Assembly (NCBI GenBank): GCA_021166685.1
Contig: JAJPEU010000009.1
Location: forward strand, 61,055-125,054
DNA: 64,000 nt
DNA from: Sulfurovum sp.
GTDB taxonomy: Bacteria; Campylobacterota; Campylobacteria; Campylobacterales; Sulfurovaceae
Reading direction: 5' to 3'
The notes beneath the pieces were generated by a model that searched no databases, was not told the origin of the DNA, and was given only the letters and a program-made list of their open reading frames with translations. Of this stretch, positions 17,764 to 27,177 are shown in pieces; position 1 is the first letter of the stretch; every line of letters starts with the position of its first letter. The translations under genes were made by a program, and so were the position numbers.

Positions 17764-18308
17764 TAGTTTCTCCCTTTAGCGAAAGGCATACCAAGCTTTT
17801 CTAAAAGCGTGAATGCTTGTTTATCATCTTCAACATTTGTAACGATCGTGATATTCATACCGTGAGTTTTAATGATTTTATCAAAGACCACTTCCGGGAA
17901 CATCAACTGCTCTTGAAGACCGAAGTTATAGTTGCCTCTACCATCAAAACCTTTTCTTGGCGTCCCTCTAAAGTCTTTTACTCTAGGAAGTGCGATAGAT
18001 ACAAGTTTGTCAAAGAAGTTATACATATTTGCGCCTCTAAGCGTTACTTTAATACCGCTTGGTGAACCTTCTCTTGCTTTAAAACCGGCTACAGATTTTT
18101 TCGCCATAACAATCACTGCTTTTTGTCCTGCAATAAGAGAAATAGTATCTGCCATATTCTGAATCAACTTACTATCTTTACCCTCTTCGCCGGCACCAAC
18201 AGAGATAACGATTTTTTCAAGCTTCGGAGTCTGCATCGCATTAGCTATCCCACACTCTTCTCTAAGCGCAGGAACGATGTCATTGTACTTTTGCTTCATT
18301 CTACTCAT
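17763..18308 (-). CDS. rplE: 50S ribosomal protein L5
   Basis: 181 aa. Contains [44 protein letters not shown] and the C-terminal [10 protein letters not shown]. It binds 5S rRNA and contacts P-site tRNA. Ends overlapping the rpsN start by one base. Confidence 0.98.
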   Translation of the reverse strand: MSRMKQKYNDIVPALREECGIANAMQTPKLEKIVISVGAGEEGKDSKLIQNMADTISLIAGQKAVIVMAKKSVAGFKAREGSPSGIKVTLRGANMYNFFDKLVSIALPRVKDFRGTPRKGFDGRGNYNFGLQEQLMFPEVVFDKIIKTHGMNITIVTNVEDDKQAFTLLEKLGMPFAKGRN

Positions 18309-18312
18309 AGGA

Positions 18313-18546
18313 TTAACCCTCTACTTTTTTTACATTTGAGACATGGATTGGCATCTCTTTGTTTGCAAATCCACCCTCTTTGTTTTGTTCGCTCGGCTTA
18401 ACAGCTTTTTTAGCTATTTTACACCCAGAAACAACCACTGCTTCTTTCTTAGGCAACACCTGAAGAACTTCTCCCGTTTTGCCTTTATCATCACCAGCGA
18501 TGACCAATACTTTGTCACCTTTTTTGATTTTTAACTTTGTAGCCAT
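18313..18546 (-). CDS. rplX: 50S ribosomal protein L24
   Basis: 77 aa from ATG 18546, where GGAGG lies seven bases upstream; the ATG at 18552 is only one base from that site. KOW motif: [24 protein letters not shown]. An early assembly protein. The start overlaps the rplN stop (TAATG). Confidence 0.96.
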   Translation of the reverse strand: MATKLKIKKGDKVLVIAGDDKGKTGEVLQVLPKKEAVVVSGCKIAKKAVKPSEQNKEGGFANKEMPIHVSNVKKVEG

Positions 18547-18914
18547 TACCATACCTCCGGCGCAAGTGATACGATTTTCATAAAACCTGCATATCTTGTT
18601 TCACGACTTACTGGGCCGAAGATACGCGTACCTATTGGCTCTCTTTTGTCGTCAATAATTACAGCAGCGTTGTCATCGAATCTGATAAGTGATCCGTTTT
18701 CTCTCTGGATCTCTTTTTTGGTTCTTACCACAACCGCCTTAACTACTTTACCTTTTTTTACTTTTCCTGTCGGAAGTGCTTTTTTAACTGAAGCGATAAT
18801 GACATCACCTACTGATGCGTATCGTCTCTTGGAACCGCCAAGTACTTTGATACACATAACTTCTTTTGCTCCGCTGTTGTCTGCAACATTCAATCTTGTA
18901 AACGCTTGAATCAT
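18546..18914 (-). CDS. rplN: 50S ribosomal protein L14
   Basis: 122 aa, [28 protein letters not shown] start and [24 protein letters not shown] end. It lies at the subunit interface. Overlaps both neighbours by one base, so rpsQ-rplN-rplX are translationally linked. Confidence 0.98.
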   Translation of the reverse strand: MIQAFTRLNVADNSGAKEVMCIKVLGGSKRRYASVGDVIIASVKKALPTGKVKKGKVVKAVVVRTKKEIQRENGSLIRFDDNAAVIIDDKREPIGTRIFGPVSRETRYAGFMKIVSLAPEVW

Positions 18915-19162
18915 TACGCTTCTCCTCTCTTGACGATTTCAAGAAGTCTAAAGCTTTTTGTTTTTGAAAGCGGTCTGCACTCAATAGCATTTACCGTATC
19001 GCCAACATTCACTACATTCTTTTCGTCATGAACAAGGTATTTTTTAAATCTTTTTACTGTTTTGTGATATCTTGGGTGAAGAACTCTTCTCTCAACCAAA
19101 ACAGTCGCTGTTTTATCTCCAGCTTTTTTAATCACTGTTCCTGTTATCTGTCTTTTTGGCAT
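18914..19162 (-). CDS. rpsQ: 30S ribosomal protein S17
   Basis: 82 aa, OB fold. [26 protein letters not shown] and [29 protein letters not shown] are the S17 signature. It binds the 5' domain of 16S rRNA. Confidence 0.98.
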   Translation of the reverse strand: MPKRQITGTVIKKAGDKTATVLVERRVLHPRYHKTVKRFKKYLVHDEKNVVNVGDTVNAIECRPLSKTKSFRLLEIVKRGEA

Positions 19163-19172
19163 ATTTTACCCT

Positions 19173-19364
19173 TTACTTCGATCTCACAGCTGTGAGTGCT
19201 GTTTGGATTCTTGCGATATCTTTTTTCGCTACTCTTAACTCTGAAGTGTTCGTCAACTGCATAGTTCTTAGCTTTGCATTAAGCGTAAACACTTCAAGTT
19301 TTTTCTCTTTAAGCATGGCTAAAAGTTCTGCTTCATTTTTATCTTTCAAATCAATATAATTCAT
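19173..19364 (-). CDS. rpmC: 50S ribosomal protein L29
   Basis: 63 aa, two-helix protein with [25 protein letters not shown] and the C-terminal [16 protein letters not shown]. Located at the tunnel exit. Its start lies 14 bases inside the 3' end of rplP. Confidence 0.96.
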   Translation of the reverse strand: MNYIDLKDKNEAELLAMLKEKKLEVFTLNAKLRTMQLTNTSELRVAKKDIARIQTALTAVRSK

Positions 19365-19776
19365 TACTATCCTTTGCAGTGATGATTTTACACTTGAACG
19401 GCATTTTGTGAATTGCCAACATCAAAGCTTCTCTTGCAAGAGTCTCTTCAACACCCGCCATTTCAAAGATGATTCTGCCCGGCTTGATATTCATAACCCA
19501 TTTTTCAACGGATCCTTTACCTTTACCCATCCTTGTTTCAAGTGGCTTAGCAGTCAGCGGTTTATGAGGGAATACTCTAATCCATGTTTTACCTGATCTA
19601 CTGATTTTTCTTGTCATAGTAATACGCGCTGCTTCAATTTGTCTAGAATCAATTCTACCTGCTTCGGTAGCTTTAATTGCGATATCACCGAACTCAATTT
19701 TGTTACCTCTGAAAGCTTTACCGCGGTTACGGCCTTTTTGCTGCTTTCTCCATTTGGTTCTTTTAGGCATCAACAT
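19351..19776 (-). CDS. rplP: 50S ribosomal protein L16
   Basis: 141 aa. [22 protein letters not shown] start (ATG 19776, GAGG nine bases upstream) and [21 protein letters not shown] are diagnostic. It shapes the A-site tRNA elbow region. Confidence 0.98.
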   Translation of the reverse strand: MLMPKRTKWRKQQKGRNRGKAFRGNKIEFGDIAIKATEAGRIDSRQIEAARITMTRKISRSGKTWIRVFPHKPLTAKPLETRMGKGKGSVEKWVMNIKPGRIIFEMAGVEETLAREALMLAIHKMPFKCKIITAKDSNELY

Positions 19777-19778
19777 AA

Positions 19779-20477
19779 CTATTCACCTCTTTTTCTAGAT
19801 GGTCTTTTGCCACCTTTTTTCTCTTCTTGCGGTTCTGCTTGGATACCTTTTGCGAGGACTTCTCCTTTAAAGATCCATACCTTAACGCCGATAATTCCGT
19901 ATGTAGTATGTGCTTCTGCGAAACCGTAATCAATTTTTGCTCTAAGTGTATGTAGAGGCACTCTTCCTTCTAGATACCACTCAGTTCTTGCCATTTCTGC
20001 ACCGCCAAGACGACCGGAAACAGAAATTTTGATTCCTTTTGCGCCTGACTTAAGCGCACCCTGAATCACTTTTTTCATCGCTCTTCTAAAGGCTACCCTT
20101 CTTTCAAGTTGTGTTGCAACGTTCTCTGCTGCAAGTTGGCCTGAAGCTTGGGGACGCTTTTCTTCTTTAATGTTAAGTGCAACTTCTTTGCCAAGCATCG
20201 TAGTCAATGTAGACTTGAGCTTTTCAATATCTGCACCTTTTTTACCGATAATGATACCCGGACGTGCTGTCACAATATTCACTCTTAGTTTTTTGGCAGT
20301 TCTTTCGATAATTATATTAGATACGCCTGCATAGAAAAGTTCTTTTTTCAAATATTTTCTAATTTTATAATCTTCAGCAATAAAATCAGCCGCTCTACCT
20401 TTTGCGGGGAACCATCTTGACTCCCAATTTCTATTGATTCCAAGTCTAAGACCTATTGGATTGACTTTTTGACCCAT
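19779..20477 (-). CDS. rpsC: 30S ribosomal protein S3
   Basis: 232 aa. [22 protein letters not shown] start, KH domain ([18 protein letters not shown]) and the C-terminal S3 domain ending in a basic tail. It lines the mRNA entry channel. Confidence 0.98.
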   Translation of the reverse strand: MGQKVNPIGLRLGINRNWESRWFPAKGRAADFIAEDYKIRKYLKKELFYAGVSNIIIERTAKKLRVNIVTARPGIIIGKKGADIEKLKSTLTTMLGKEVALNIKEEKRPQASGQLAAENVATQLERRVAFRRAMKKVIQGALKSGAKGIKISVSGRLGGAEMARTEWYLEGRVPLHTLRAKIDYGFAEAHTTYGIIGVKVWIFKGEVLAKGIQAEPQEEKKGGKRPSRKRGE

Positions 20478-20478
20478 A

Positions 20479-20817
20479 TTAAGCGTCCTCCCCTTTTTTT
20501 TCAGCTACGCCGACTTCCACCAAGATGTGTGCTGTCGGCTTAATGATTCTTGATGCAGTACCTCTTGCTCTTGGTCTCCATCTTTTCATTACTGCTGCTT
20601 TATCTACTCTGCACGAAGTAATGGTTACCTCTTCGGGCTCATAGTCACCGTTTGCTACAGCCGATGCAATCACTTTGGAGATAATTCCTGCTGCTTTGTT
20701 TGGCATAAACTCAAGACTTGCAAGCGCAAGCTCAGCGTTCATTCCCTGAACTTCTTTAGCAATCAGTCTCGCTTTTGTAGGTGAGACTCTTACGAATTTT
20801 AATAGTGCTCTACTCAT
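20479..20817 (-). CDS. rplV: 50S ribosomal protein L22
   Basis: 112 aa with [18 protein letters not shown] and [14 protein letters not shown]-like loop residues that reach into the exit tunnel. One base from rpsC. Confidence 0.97.
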   Translation of the reverse strand: MSRALLKFVRVSPTKARLIAKEVQGMNAELALASLEFMPNKAAGIISKVIASAVANGDYEPEEVTITSCRVDKAAVMKRWRPRARGTASRIIKPTAHILVEVGVAEKKGEDA

Positions 20818-20827
20818 CTCTCAACCC

Positions 20828-21106
20828 CTAGCCTATTTTCTTCTGAACAGAACCTTTATGGCCCTTAAATGTTCTTGTCGGTGCAAATTCACCAAGCTTA
20901 TAACCTACATGGTTTTCAGTTACAAATACCGGCACAAATTGTCTACCATTATGTACATTAATCGTCAAACCGATAAATTCAGGGAAGATCACTGATCTTC
21001 TTGACCACGTTTTAATCGGTTTGTTTGAATTTTCTTCTTTTGCTTTAAGCACTTTTTTCATTAGGTGACCATCGATAAATGGACCTTTTTTTGTCGATCT
21101 TGCCAT
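20828..21106 (-). CDS. rpsS: 30S ribosomal protein S19
   Basis: 92 aa. [38 protein letters not shown] and [15 protein letters not shown] define S19, a head protein near the decoding site. Confidence 0.98.
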   Translation of the reverse strand: MARSTKKGPFIDGHLMKKVLKAKEENSNKPIKTWSRRSVIFPEFIGLTINVHNGRQFVPVFVTENHVGYKLGEFAPTRTFKGHKGSVQKKIG

Positions 21107-21115
21107 TTTAGCCCC

Positions 21116-21943
21116 TTACTTCTTTCTCTTAGAGATGATAAGCTTATCACTAGCTTTTTTCTTACGTGTCTTATAACCTTTAGTTGGCATACCCCAAGGA
21201 GAAACCGGATGTCCGGAAGAACCTGTTTTACCTTCACCACCACCATGCGGGTGATCTACCGGGTTCATTGCTGAACCTCTTGTTTGAGGTCTAATACCAA
21301 GGTGTCTGCTTCTGCCGGCTTTACCGATCACAATATTTGCAAAGTCTTCATTGCCTACAGTTCCGATCGTTGCCAAGCATTCGCCAAGAACATATCTCAT
21401 CTCGCCCGAAGGAAGTCTCAAGGAAACATATTTGCCCTCTCTACCCATGATCTGCGCATAACCGCCTGCTGCTCTTGCCATCTGGCCGCCACGACCCGGA
21501 TTGAGTTCGATATTGTGAACCAAAGTTCCCACAGGAATACTTTTAAGTTTCATTGCGTTACCGGTTTTAATATCAAGTCCGGACTCTGCTGACATGATTT
21601 TGTCGCCAACACTCAAGCCTTTTGACTGAAGCACATATCTTCTGTCTCCATCAACATATTTGACAAGACAGATTCTACAGTTTCTGTACGGATCGTATTC
21701 AACCGTTGCAACAGTTCCTTCGACACCAAATTTGTTTCTTTTAAAATCAATGATTCTATATAGCTTTTTTGCGCCTGCCTCTTTGTGTCTAGACGTGATT
21801 CTACCGTTACTGTTTCTACCTGCTGCTGCCGGTAATTTTTTAAGTAGACTTCTTACACTTGCTTTAGCAGTAATATCACTGCTGTCAAGGTTTGTCATAT
21901 AACGACGTGAAGGTGTGGTTGGTTTATATGATTTAATTGCCAT
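21116..21943 (-). CDS. rplB: 50S ribosomal protein L2
   Basis: 275 aa. [18 protein letters not shown] start and the peptidyl-transferase-proximal loop [15 protein letters not shown] with its conserved histidine. The C-terminal basic tail is complete. Confidence 0.98.
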   Translation of the reverse strand: MAIKSYKPTTPSRRYMTNLDSSDITAKASVRSLLKKLPAAAGRNSNGRITSRHKEAGAKKLYRIIDFKRNKFGVEGTVATVEYDPYRNCRICLVKYVDGDRRYVLQSKGLSVGDKIMSAESGLDIKTGNAMKLKSIPVGTLVHNIELNPGRGGQMARAAGGYAQIMGREGKYVSLRLPSGEMRYVLGECLATIGTVGNEDFANIVIGKAGRSRHLGIRPQTRGSAMNPVDHPHGGGEGKTGSSGHPVSPWGMPTKGYKTRKKKASDKLIISKRKK

Positions 21944-21953
21944 CTCTTCTTCC

Positions 21954-22235
21954 TTATACCGCTAAGCTTTCAATTTTAGCATCTTCAGGAAGCTTGACAT
22001 AGAATTTTTTCAAATCTGCTCTTTTTCCTTCGATACCTTTAAATCTTTTCACTTTTCCGTTCACTCTCATAGAGTTTACTCTGAGTGGATTAATACCAAA
22101 AAACTCTTTGAATACCTCTTTAAGACCATTTTTAGTCATTCTTGGAGTTGTTTGAACAACGATGACACCCTCTTCTTGAAGAGACAAACTCTTCTCTGTA
22201 TACATTATTGATTTAATATCTGTAATATCTGCCAT
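21954..22235 (-). CDS. rplW: 50S ribosomal protein L23
   Basis: 93 aa. [23 protein letters not shown] start, typical of Campylobacterota L23, with [30 protein letters not shown]. It is the docking site for SRP and trigger factor at the tunnel exit. Confidence 0.96.
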   Translation of the reverse strand: MADITDIKSIMYTEKSLSLQEEGVIVVQTTPRMTKNGLKEVFKEFFGINPLRVNSMRVNGKVKRFKGIEGKRADLKKFYVKLPEDAKIESLAV

Positions 22236-22236
22236 C

Positions 22237-22830
22237 TTAACTCTCTTTAGTCAATTTTTCAAATACAGCTTTTTCAATCACAATCGAGTGATATGCAGCT
22301 GCAAGATAAGCGTTAAGCTCATTTTCTTCAACAAGATATGCATTTTGAAGATTTCTGAATGCCAAGAAACTCTTGTCATCAATCATCTCTTTTACTACAA
22401 GTACGTCTCTTTGTCCAAGACTGTTTACAAATGCCAAAGCATCTTTGGTTTTACCGGATTCTACAGCAATATTGTCTACCACAAAAAGTCTTTCATTTGC
22501 TGCTTTTTCTGCTACGGCATGATACAGTGCAAGTTTCTTTTGCTTTTTGTTCACTTTGAGGTCATAGTTTCTGTCTGTACTTGGTCCAAACGCAACACCG
22601 CCGCCTTTATAGTGTGGAGCACGGATTGATCCTTGTCTTGCTCTACCGCCGCCTTTTTGGGCGAATGGTTTTTTACCTCCACCGCTCACTTCTGCTCTTG
22701 TTTTGGCCTTTGCAGTATTTGCTCTAAGGCCGGCTGCATAAGCTTTGCAGTAAAGATAAAGGTTATGCGGATGAACTTCCAAAAATGCTTTAGGAAGATC
22801 AGTTGTTTTGATTACTATTGGGTTACTCAT
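22237..22830 (-). CDS. rplD: 50S ribosomal protein L4
   Basis: 197 aa. [40 protein letters not shown] is the tunnel-lining loop. In Escherichia coli L4 represses this operon; that control is not visible here. Overlaps rplC by four bases (ATGA). Confidence 0.97.
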   Translation of the reverse strand: MSNPIVIKTTDLPKAFLEVHPHNLYLYCKAYAAGLRANTAKAKTRAEVSGGGKKPFAQKGGGRARQGSIRAPHYKGGGVAFGPSTDRNYDLKVNKKQKKLALYHAVAEKAANERLFVVDNIAVESGKTKDALAFVNSLGQRDVLVVKEMIDDKSFLAFRNLQNAYLVEENELNAYLAAAYHSIVIEKAVFEKLTKES

Positions 22831-23408
22831 TTCACGATCCTTACCAATCCTCTAGCGCCATTATGCCCAGGAATTGAACCTTTTAATACTAAGATGCCAT
22901 TTTCAGCGTCAAAAGACACAACATCATTTTTTACAGTTATTTTAGTGTTCCCATATTGTCCAGGCATTTTTTTACCCTTCTGAACACGTCCCGGCCATTC
23001 AGCATTACCGATAGAACCAACTCTTCTGCCAAATCTATGCCCGTGAGCACCTGGTCCACCGCTGAACCCGTGACGTTTCATACCGCCCTGGAAACCTCTA
23101 CCTTTGGTGTTTAGAGACGTTTTTACAACTGCGGCTTCTGCAAGTGCTGCTGGATTTAACTCACCTGCCTCAGTGCCTTCTGCCACTTCAATCGTCATAA
23201 ATTTATTAAACTCTTTAGAAACACCGTATTTAGTCTGCTGACCTTCAATGCTTCTATTTAGTTTTTTGCTGCTGTTGTATGCCACAAGTGCTTTCCCGTC
23301 TTCTCTCACTTCACAAACTTTCGCCTCAACGACTTTAAGAAGCGTAACTGGAACACTTGGTACATCAATCGTTCTACTCATACCAATTTTTTCTATAATA
23401 AATTCCAT
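22827..23408 (-). CDS. rplC: 50S ribosomal protein L3
   Basis: 193 aa. The core motif [32 protein letters not shown] and [13 protein letters not shown] are diagnostic. It lies near the peptidyl-transferase centre and is an early assembly protein. Confidence 0.97.
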   Translation of the reverse strand: MEFIIEKIGMSRTIDVPSVPVTLLKVVEAKVCEVREDGKALVAYNSSKKLNRSIEGQQTKYGVSKEFNKFMTIEVAEGTEAGELNPAALAEAAVVKTSLNTKGRGFQGGMKRHGFSGGPGAHGHRFGRRVGSIGNAEWPGRVQKGKKMPGQYGNTKITVKNDVVSFDAENGILVLKGSIPGHNGARGLVRIVK

Positions 23409-23417
23409 TCCCTGCTC

Positions 23418-23729
23418 CTACTTGTCCATTGATCTGATTTCAACTTCGATTTCAGGTGCCAAATCCAACTTCATAAGTGAATCAATAGTATCTGAAGTAG
23501 CCGAAACGATGTCGATCATTCTTCCATGGGTTCTGATCTCAAATTGCTCACGACTGTCTTTATTGACATGCGGCGATCTAAGAACCGTATAACGCTTAAG
23601 TTTAGTAGGCATTGGAATAGGGCCTCTAATCTCTGCACCTGTACGTTTGACTGCATCTACAATGGCAGCAACTGATCTGTCTAACACGCGATGATCATAA
23701 GCTTTAAGCTTTAATCTAATTTTTTCCAT
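23418..23729 (-). CDS. rpsJ: 30S ribosomal protein S10
   Basis: 103 aa, [17 protein letters not shown] start and [31 protein letters not shown]. First gene of the superoperon here; tuf, fusA, rpsG and rpsL are not adjacent. In other bacteria S10 also takes part in transcription antitermination as NusE. Confidence 0.98.
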   Translation of the reverse strand: MEKIRLKLKAYDHRVLDRSVAAIVDAVKRTGAEIRGPIPMPTKLKRYTVLRSPHVNKDSREQFEIRTHGRMIDIVSATSDTIDSLMKLDLAPEIEVEIRSMDK

Positions 23730-23808
23730 TTTTTACCCTTTAAAGAACTCGTTATTTATATCCAAAACTCAAGGTAAGGATACGCCTAACATAAATTTAG
23801 GAACGCGA

Positions 23809-23837
23809 ATTATATCTAAACTTTTTTTTACGGGCAA
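23809..23837 (-). promoter_or_regulatory. Promoter of the S10 ribosomal superoperon
   Basis: Minus strand: TTGCCC (23837-23832), exactly 17 bp, TATAAT (23814-23809), 80 bp upstream of rpsJ. The spacer holds an A-tract of eight. It is the only good sigma-70-type promoter found for the run of genes down to rplQ, although internal promoters may exist. Confidence 0.7.
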
Positions 23838-23858
23838 TAGTTTTTAATCTAAAAATGC

Positions 23859-23864
23859 TACAAT
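23859..23864 (+). promoter_or_regulatory. Extended -10 before the ATPase gene
   Basis: TACAAT at 23859-23864 preceded by TGC, about 38 bp upstream of the start. No good -35. It lies back to back with the S10 promoter. Confidence 0.45.
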
Positions 23865-23901
23865 TTGAAAAAACATTTCCTTTTTGAAAGGAAGGATGGG
23901 T

Positions 23902-24975
23902 ATGCTTTTACTTGAATATTATCAAAATCAGCACTATTTTAATGAATATTACGTGCCAAGAAAAACTCAAATTCCTCTTCATGGAGATATTAATCTCTAC
24001 GGCGTAAGGGGATCTGGCAAAAGCGCGATGGTCCTGGACTTCATTCAAGAAGAAGCGCAAGAGAGTACACTCTATATTGATATGGAAGACCCCAACCTTA
24101 TCTTTGCTCCCCTTACGGTCGATGGATTACAAAGATATATAGACAAAATGCAAATCAAACTGCTCGTTTTGGATCACTATATAGAAAATACGTTCACTTC
24201 TTTTCCCAGTGTAGAAAGACTGATCGTGGTGACGCGGATCAAACTGCATCATGCCCCCCTTGAGCCGTTGGAACTCTTACCTTTGGACTACGAAGAGTTT
24301 CTTGCTTTCGAAGGCTCTATTTCGGCCACCAATGCTTTTAACCATTTTCTTAAAACCGGCACACTCCCACAGATGGCAAAACTTTACAAATCAAACACTT
24401 CTGCAATGAAGCTCTTCATGCAGAGCCGCTTTGAACCCAATGAACAAAAACTCCTTTTAATCCTCGCACAACATCACACCAAGCACCTTACCATACATCA
24501 AATTTACAACTTTGCCAAAGAAAAATTCAAAGTTTCAAAAGATTGGCTCTACAAAACGATTAAATCATTTAGTGATGAAAAGCTTATTTTTTTTATTGAA
24601 GACAGATATCAAAAAAGCGGGAAAAAAATGCTGTTGTTTGATTTTGCTTTTGCAAAATATTTTACAACAGGGCAGCCTTTTATGGTTCAATTTGACAACA
24701 TGGTTGCATTGGCCATGATCAAACATCGTATCGCTTTTGAAGCTTTGGGGAATCATGGCTATCTGACGCAAGAAGATGAACTTGTTATTCCTGCGCCGTT
24801 TGAGAGTGAAGAGAGTTTCTGGGTCAAATCACAAAATAAGTTTTCTCTGTATAAAAAGTATGGCATTCGCAAAGTTACGATTGTTACGGTAGCCAACCAA
24901 TACGAGTATCACATAAAAGATATATCTTTTGAAGCGCTGCCGTTTTATGAGTGGAGTATTTTAAATGAAGAGTGA
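23902..24975 (+). CDS. AAA-type ATPase, DUF4143-like
   Basis: 357 aa from ATG 23902, with AAGGA five bases upstream; ATG 23896 is an alternative. Walker A is GVRGSGKS near residues 35-42, and a Walker B-like KLLVLDHY lies near residue 94. The central domain is followed by a winged-helix-like stretch (KHLTIHQIYNFAKEKFKVSKDWLYKTIKSF) and a C-terminal alpha/beta domain with a possible nuclease-like fold (KKYGIRKVTIVT). This matches the prokaryotic ATPase plus C-terminal domain group. It stands alone between the ribosomal promoter and the SRP RNA. Substrate unknown. Confidence 0.75.
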   Translation: MLLLEYYQNQHYFNEYYVPRKTQIPLHGDINLYGVRGSGKSAMVLDFIQEEAQESTLYIDMEDPNLIFAPLTVDGLQRYIDKMQIKLLVLDHYIENTFTSFPSVERLIVVTRIKLHHAPLEPLELLPLDYEEFLAFEGSISATNAFNHFLKTGTLPQMAKLYKSNTSAMKLFMQSRFEPNEQKLLLILAQHHTKHLTIHQIYNFAKEKFKVSKDWLYKTIKSFSDEKLIFFIEDRYQKSGKKMLLFDFAFAKYFTTGQPFMVQFDNMVALAMIKHRIAFEALGNHGYLTQEDELVIPAPFESEESFWVKSQNKFSLYKKYGIRKVTIVTVANQYEYHIKDISFEALPFYEWSILNEE

Positions 24976-24976
24976 A

Positions 24977-25089
24977 AGCACCTCTCCCCAGATCCCTGCG
25001 GCACACAGTAAAGAAAGGTGGGCTGCTATGTTCCCATCCTGACCCGCTGTCTCTCAGTACCGTTGCACAGGTCTAAGAAGAGGCAGCAG
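24977..25089 (-). ncRNA. ffs: Small bacterial signal recognition particle RNA
   Basis: On the minus strand the helix-8 core is intact: GTCAGG, stem ATG, tetraloop GGAA, stem CAT, AGCAGC (around 25043-25021). This is the symmetric-loop structure bound by Ffh. The 5' end (GCTGCCTCTTCTTAG) pairs with the 3' end (CTGGGGAGAGGTGC), closing a single rod of about 110 nt without an Alu domain. It forms the SRP core with Ffh. Its 3' end abuts the stop codon of the convergent ATPase gene. Ends are approximate. Confidence 0.85.
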
Positions 25090-25253
25090 AATGATACCAA
25101 ACTTTGTCTTAAAATTTTTATAGGTTTCTAAGGATTTTAAAGGATACTATTTTGTATAATACCGTTCTTCGATCCAGGCTAGAATTGAAAGCGAAAGCCG
25201 ATATTTTAGTAAAACGATAGTTAGATGAAAGTTTTTCATTTAAAAGCAACGAT

Positions 25254-25341
25254 AGAGAGGTGGCCGAGTGGTCGAAGGCGCACGACTGGAACTCGTGTAT
25301 GGGGCAACTCATCGAGGGTTCGAATCCCTTCCTCTCTGCCA
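25254..25341 (+). tRNA. tRNA-Ser (GGA anticodon)
   Basis: 88 nt with encoded CCA. Acceptor AGAGAGG/CCTCTCT, anticodon stem CACGA/TCGTG with loop CTGGAAC (anticodon GGA), a long variable arm as in class II tRNAs, and T-loop TTCGAAT. It reads UCC/UCU. Confidence 0.97.
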
Positions 25342-25698
25342 TAAAATCACTCACATATCAAATACATCCCTAAAACACGACACTTTATAGCTTTTTTAAG
25401 ATTTCTTATTTTTTGTAAGTCCGCAATTAGTCTGTGGTGTATGAAAAAACCACTAATTTTATAATGTCACAAAAAATTTCGACAGCGATTTAAGAGTTTC
25501 TTATTCCTAATTGATACAATAAATGAGGAATGCAGGAAAGGAAAAAAGATGAGCAAACAACTCTATATTAAGCAGAATATGATCTCGGGAAAAATAAATG
25601 CTCATGACAATGCAAAATTGGTTAGTTAAGAAGCATTTATTTTGTGGTAAAGATTTTATAGTATACTACCGATTCATATAAACAAGGAGTATGTCCGT
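25342..25698 (+). other. AT-rich spacer with candidate promoters and a 26-aa ORF
   Basis: No long gene. TATAAT at 25460-25465 and TACAAT at 25515-25520 are possible -10 boxes. A tiny ORF (25549-25629, 26 codons, starting MSKQLYIKQN) has a weak GGA site upstream and may be a leader or chance. TATACT at 25662-25667 is a likely -10 for the following lipoprotein gene. Confidence 0.4.
25549..25629 (+). CDS. Possible 26-aa peptide
   Basis: ATG 25549 with AAAGGA about six bases upstream and a possible -10 at 25515. The peptide (MSKQLYIKQN..., ends NAKLVS) shows no recognisable domain. It is short enough to occur by chance; only conservation would make it a gene. Confidence 0.25.
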   Translation: MSKQLYIKQNMISGKINAHDNAKLVS

Positions 25699-26160
25699 AT
25701 GCGCAAATCCAAAACTATTTTCTTTGCTTTTTTTATAGCGGTTTTTGCACTCGTTTTAAATAACTGCAGCACCCCAAGCTTTTTGGGAGGCAAAGTTGAA
25801 AGAGAGTATTTTACCGGAGGCAAAATCCGTTCGGAGTTTATCATGAGTGACGATACGGGCAAAAACGGATTACTAAAAAAATACGGATACGATGGACGGG
25901 TCACTTCTACAGCCCAGATCAAAGACGGAATGAAAAACGGTATAGAAACATGGTATGATAAAGAAGGCCGTATGCTAATGACTATTCCTTATGTCAATGG
26001 GAAAAAAAAGGGTACACAAAAAGCGTTTTATCCAGATGGCGACCTCATGATCTCAACCACCTACAAAAATGACATTAAAGAAGGAGAGGCTATCGCTTTC
26101 AATAAAGACGGCACGATCCACCAAAAAGTGATTTTTAGAAACGGGCAAATCATCAATTAA
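25699..26160 (+). CDS. MORN-like repeat lipoprotein
   Basis: 153 aa. A hydrophobic N-terminus (IFFAFFIAVFALVLNNC) ends in a lipobox-like LNNC. It is followed by about four YwqK/MORN-type repeats (EREYFTGGKIRSEF, KKYGYDGRVTSTAQIKDGMKNGIETWYDKEG, GTQKAFYPDGDLMISTTYKND, GEAIAFNKDG). Such repeats are common in envelope proteins, sometimes labelled YwqK antitoxin-like without a known toxin. First of three genes on the plus strand, with four bases between it and the next. Confidence 0.75.
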   Translation: MRKSKTIFFAFFIAVFALVLNNCSTPSFLGGKVEREYFTGGKIRSEFIMSDDTGKNGLLKKYGYDGRVTSTAQIKDGMKNGIETWYDKEGRMLMTIPYVNGKKKGTQKAFYPDGDLMISTTYKNDIKEGEAIAFNKDGTIHQKVIFRNGQIIN

Positions 26161-26164
26161 CCAG

Positions 26165-26836
26165 ATGAGTTCTTTATTTCCTGGTTATACTCATATTGTC
26201 AATCCAAAGCTCAAATATATCTACCTTTCGTTTGATGCCAAGGGGAACCTCATCATCAAATCCCCTAAGGTTTCGCTTAAGCATATCGAGAATCTTTTAC
26301 TTAAAAAAACAAAGTGGATTCAAAACTCTAGAGAAAAAATACAAAATAAAAAAGGCAGGCTGTTGGATTTTTCAGAGGATAATTTCCTCTATTATCTGGG
26401 AGAACGGTACCCGCTCGAACTCAAATCTCATTTGCCCAAAAAAACCGGACTGGAATTTGACGGTACTGCCTTTACACTCTTTTATCATTCTTTCGATCCG
26501 TTGCTTTTTCAGGCGCATATAGACCGTTTTTATACAAACAGCGCTAGGGAAATTTTATCTCCGCTCGTCAAAGAGTGGTCCAAAAAGATGCAGCTTGTTC
26601 CCTCTGAGATAAAATTTCGCAAGACTAAACGGCAATGGGGGAGCTGCAGCCAAAAAAATATCATAAGCTTCAATACCATGGCCGCCAAACTCCCGCTTAA
26701 TGTGATACATTATCTTGTAGTGCATGAGTTGGCCCACATCAAGCACAAACATCACCAAAAAAGCTTTTGGGAACTTGTCGCACATCATTTGCCTGCCTAC
26801 AAAGCTTATATCGGCGAACTTAAAACCTATTTTTAA
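26165..26836 (+). CDS. YgjP/SprT-like zinc metallopeptidase (DUF45)
   Basis: 223 aa. The zinc motif HELAH (near residue 188) followed by HKHHQKSFWELV, and upstream RKTKRQWGSCSQKNIISFN, are the YgjP/WLM-type signature. Cytoplasmic and without a signal. Proteins of this family are predicted metal-dependent proteases; substrates are mostly unknown. The start has a poor ribosome binding site and lies four bases past the lipoprotein stop, so coupled translation is likely. Confidence 0.88.
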   Translation: MSSLFPGYTHIVNPKLKYIYLSFDAKGNLIIKSPKVSLKHIENLLLKKTKWIQNSREKIQNKKGRLLDFSEDNFLYYLGERYPLELKSHLPKKTGLEFDGTAFTLFYHSFDPLLFQAHIDRFYTNSAREILSPLVKEWSKKMQLVPSEIKFRKTKRQWGSCSQKNIISFNTMAAKLPLNVIHYLVVHELAHIKHKHHQKSFWELVAHHLPAYKAYIGELKTYF

Positions 26837-26844
26837 GGATCCAA

Positions 26845-27105
26845 ATGGATACACTCTATCTCATACTCTTTTTACTGATTGTTCTTTCGGGCTCTGTGTT
26901 GAGCTATATCTATTATCTCAAAGAGAAAAAGAGTGAGTTGGCCAGCATTAAACGAGGTTTTTGCCCCAAATGCCACTTTAAAAGCATCGAACTTTCCGAT
27001 CAACGATCCATGGGATGCTGCGGGCCTAAAATGGTTACTTTCGTTTGCAGAGAATGCGGCTATACTAACACCTTTTCAATGCATGATTCAGATTGTGCTA
27101 TTTAA
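26845..27105 (+). CDS. Small membrane protein with zinc-ribbon
   Basis: 86 aa. One membrane helix (residues 3-25), a charged stretch, then CPKC and CREC spaced by about 30 residues with an additional CC between them, a likely zinc ribbon facing the cytoplasm. AAGGA precedes the ATG by six bases. Starts eight bases after the metallopeptidase gene. Function unknown. Confidence 0.7.
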   Translation: MDTLYLILFLLIVLSGSVLSYIYYLKEKKSELASIKRGFCPKCHFKSIELSDQRSMGCCGPKMVTFVCRECGYTNTFSMHDSDCAI

Positions 27106-27177
27106 GCGTTTAATTGCAATGGATGTTGGTGTCATATAAAACACTATGCTTTGGATGCTGCTTCTTTTATTGCTCAA

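Noticed and set aside
25118-25354. 78-aa minus-strand ORF over tRNA-Ser
   Set aside because: It reads through the complement of a well-formed tRNA gene.
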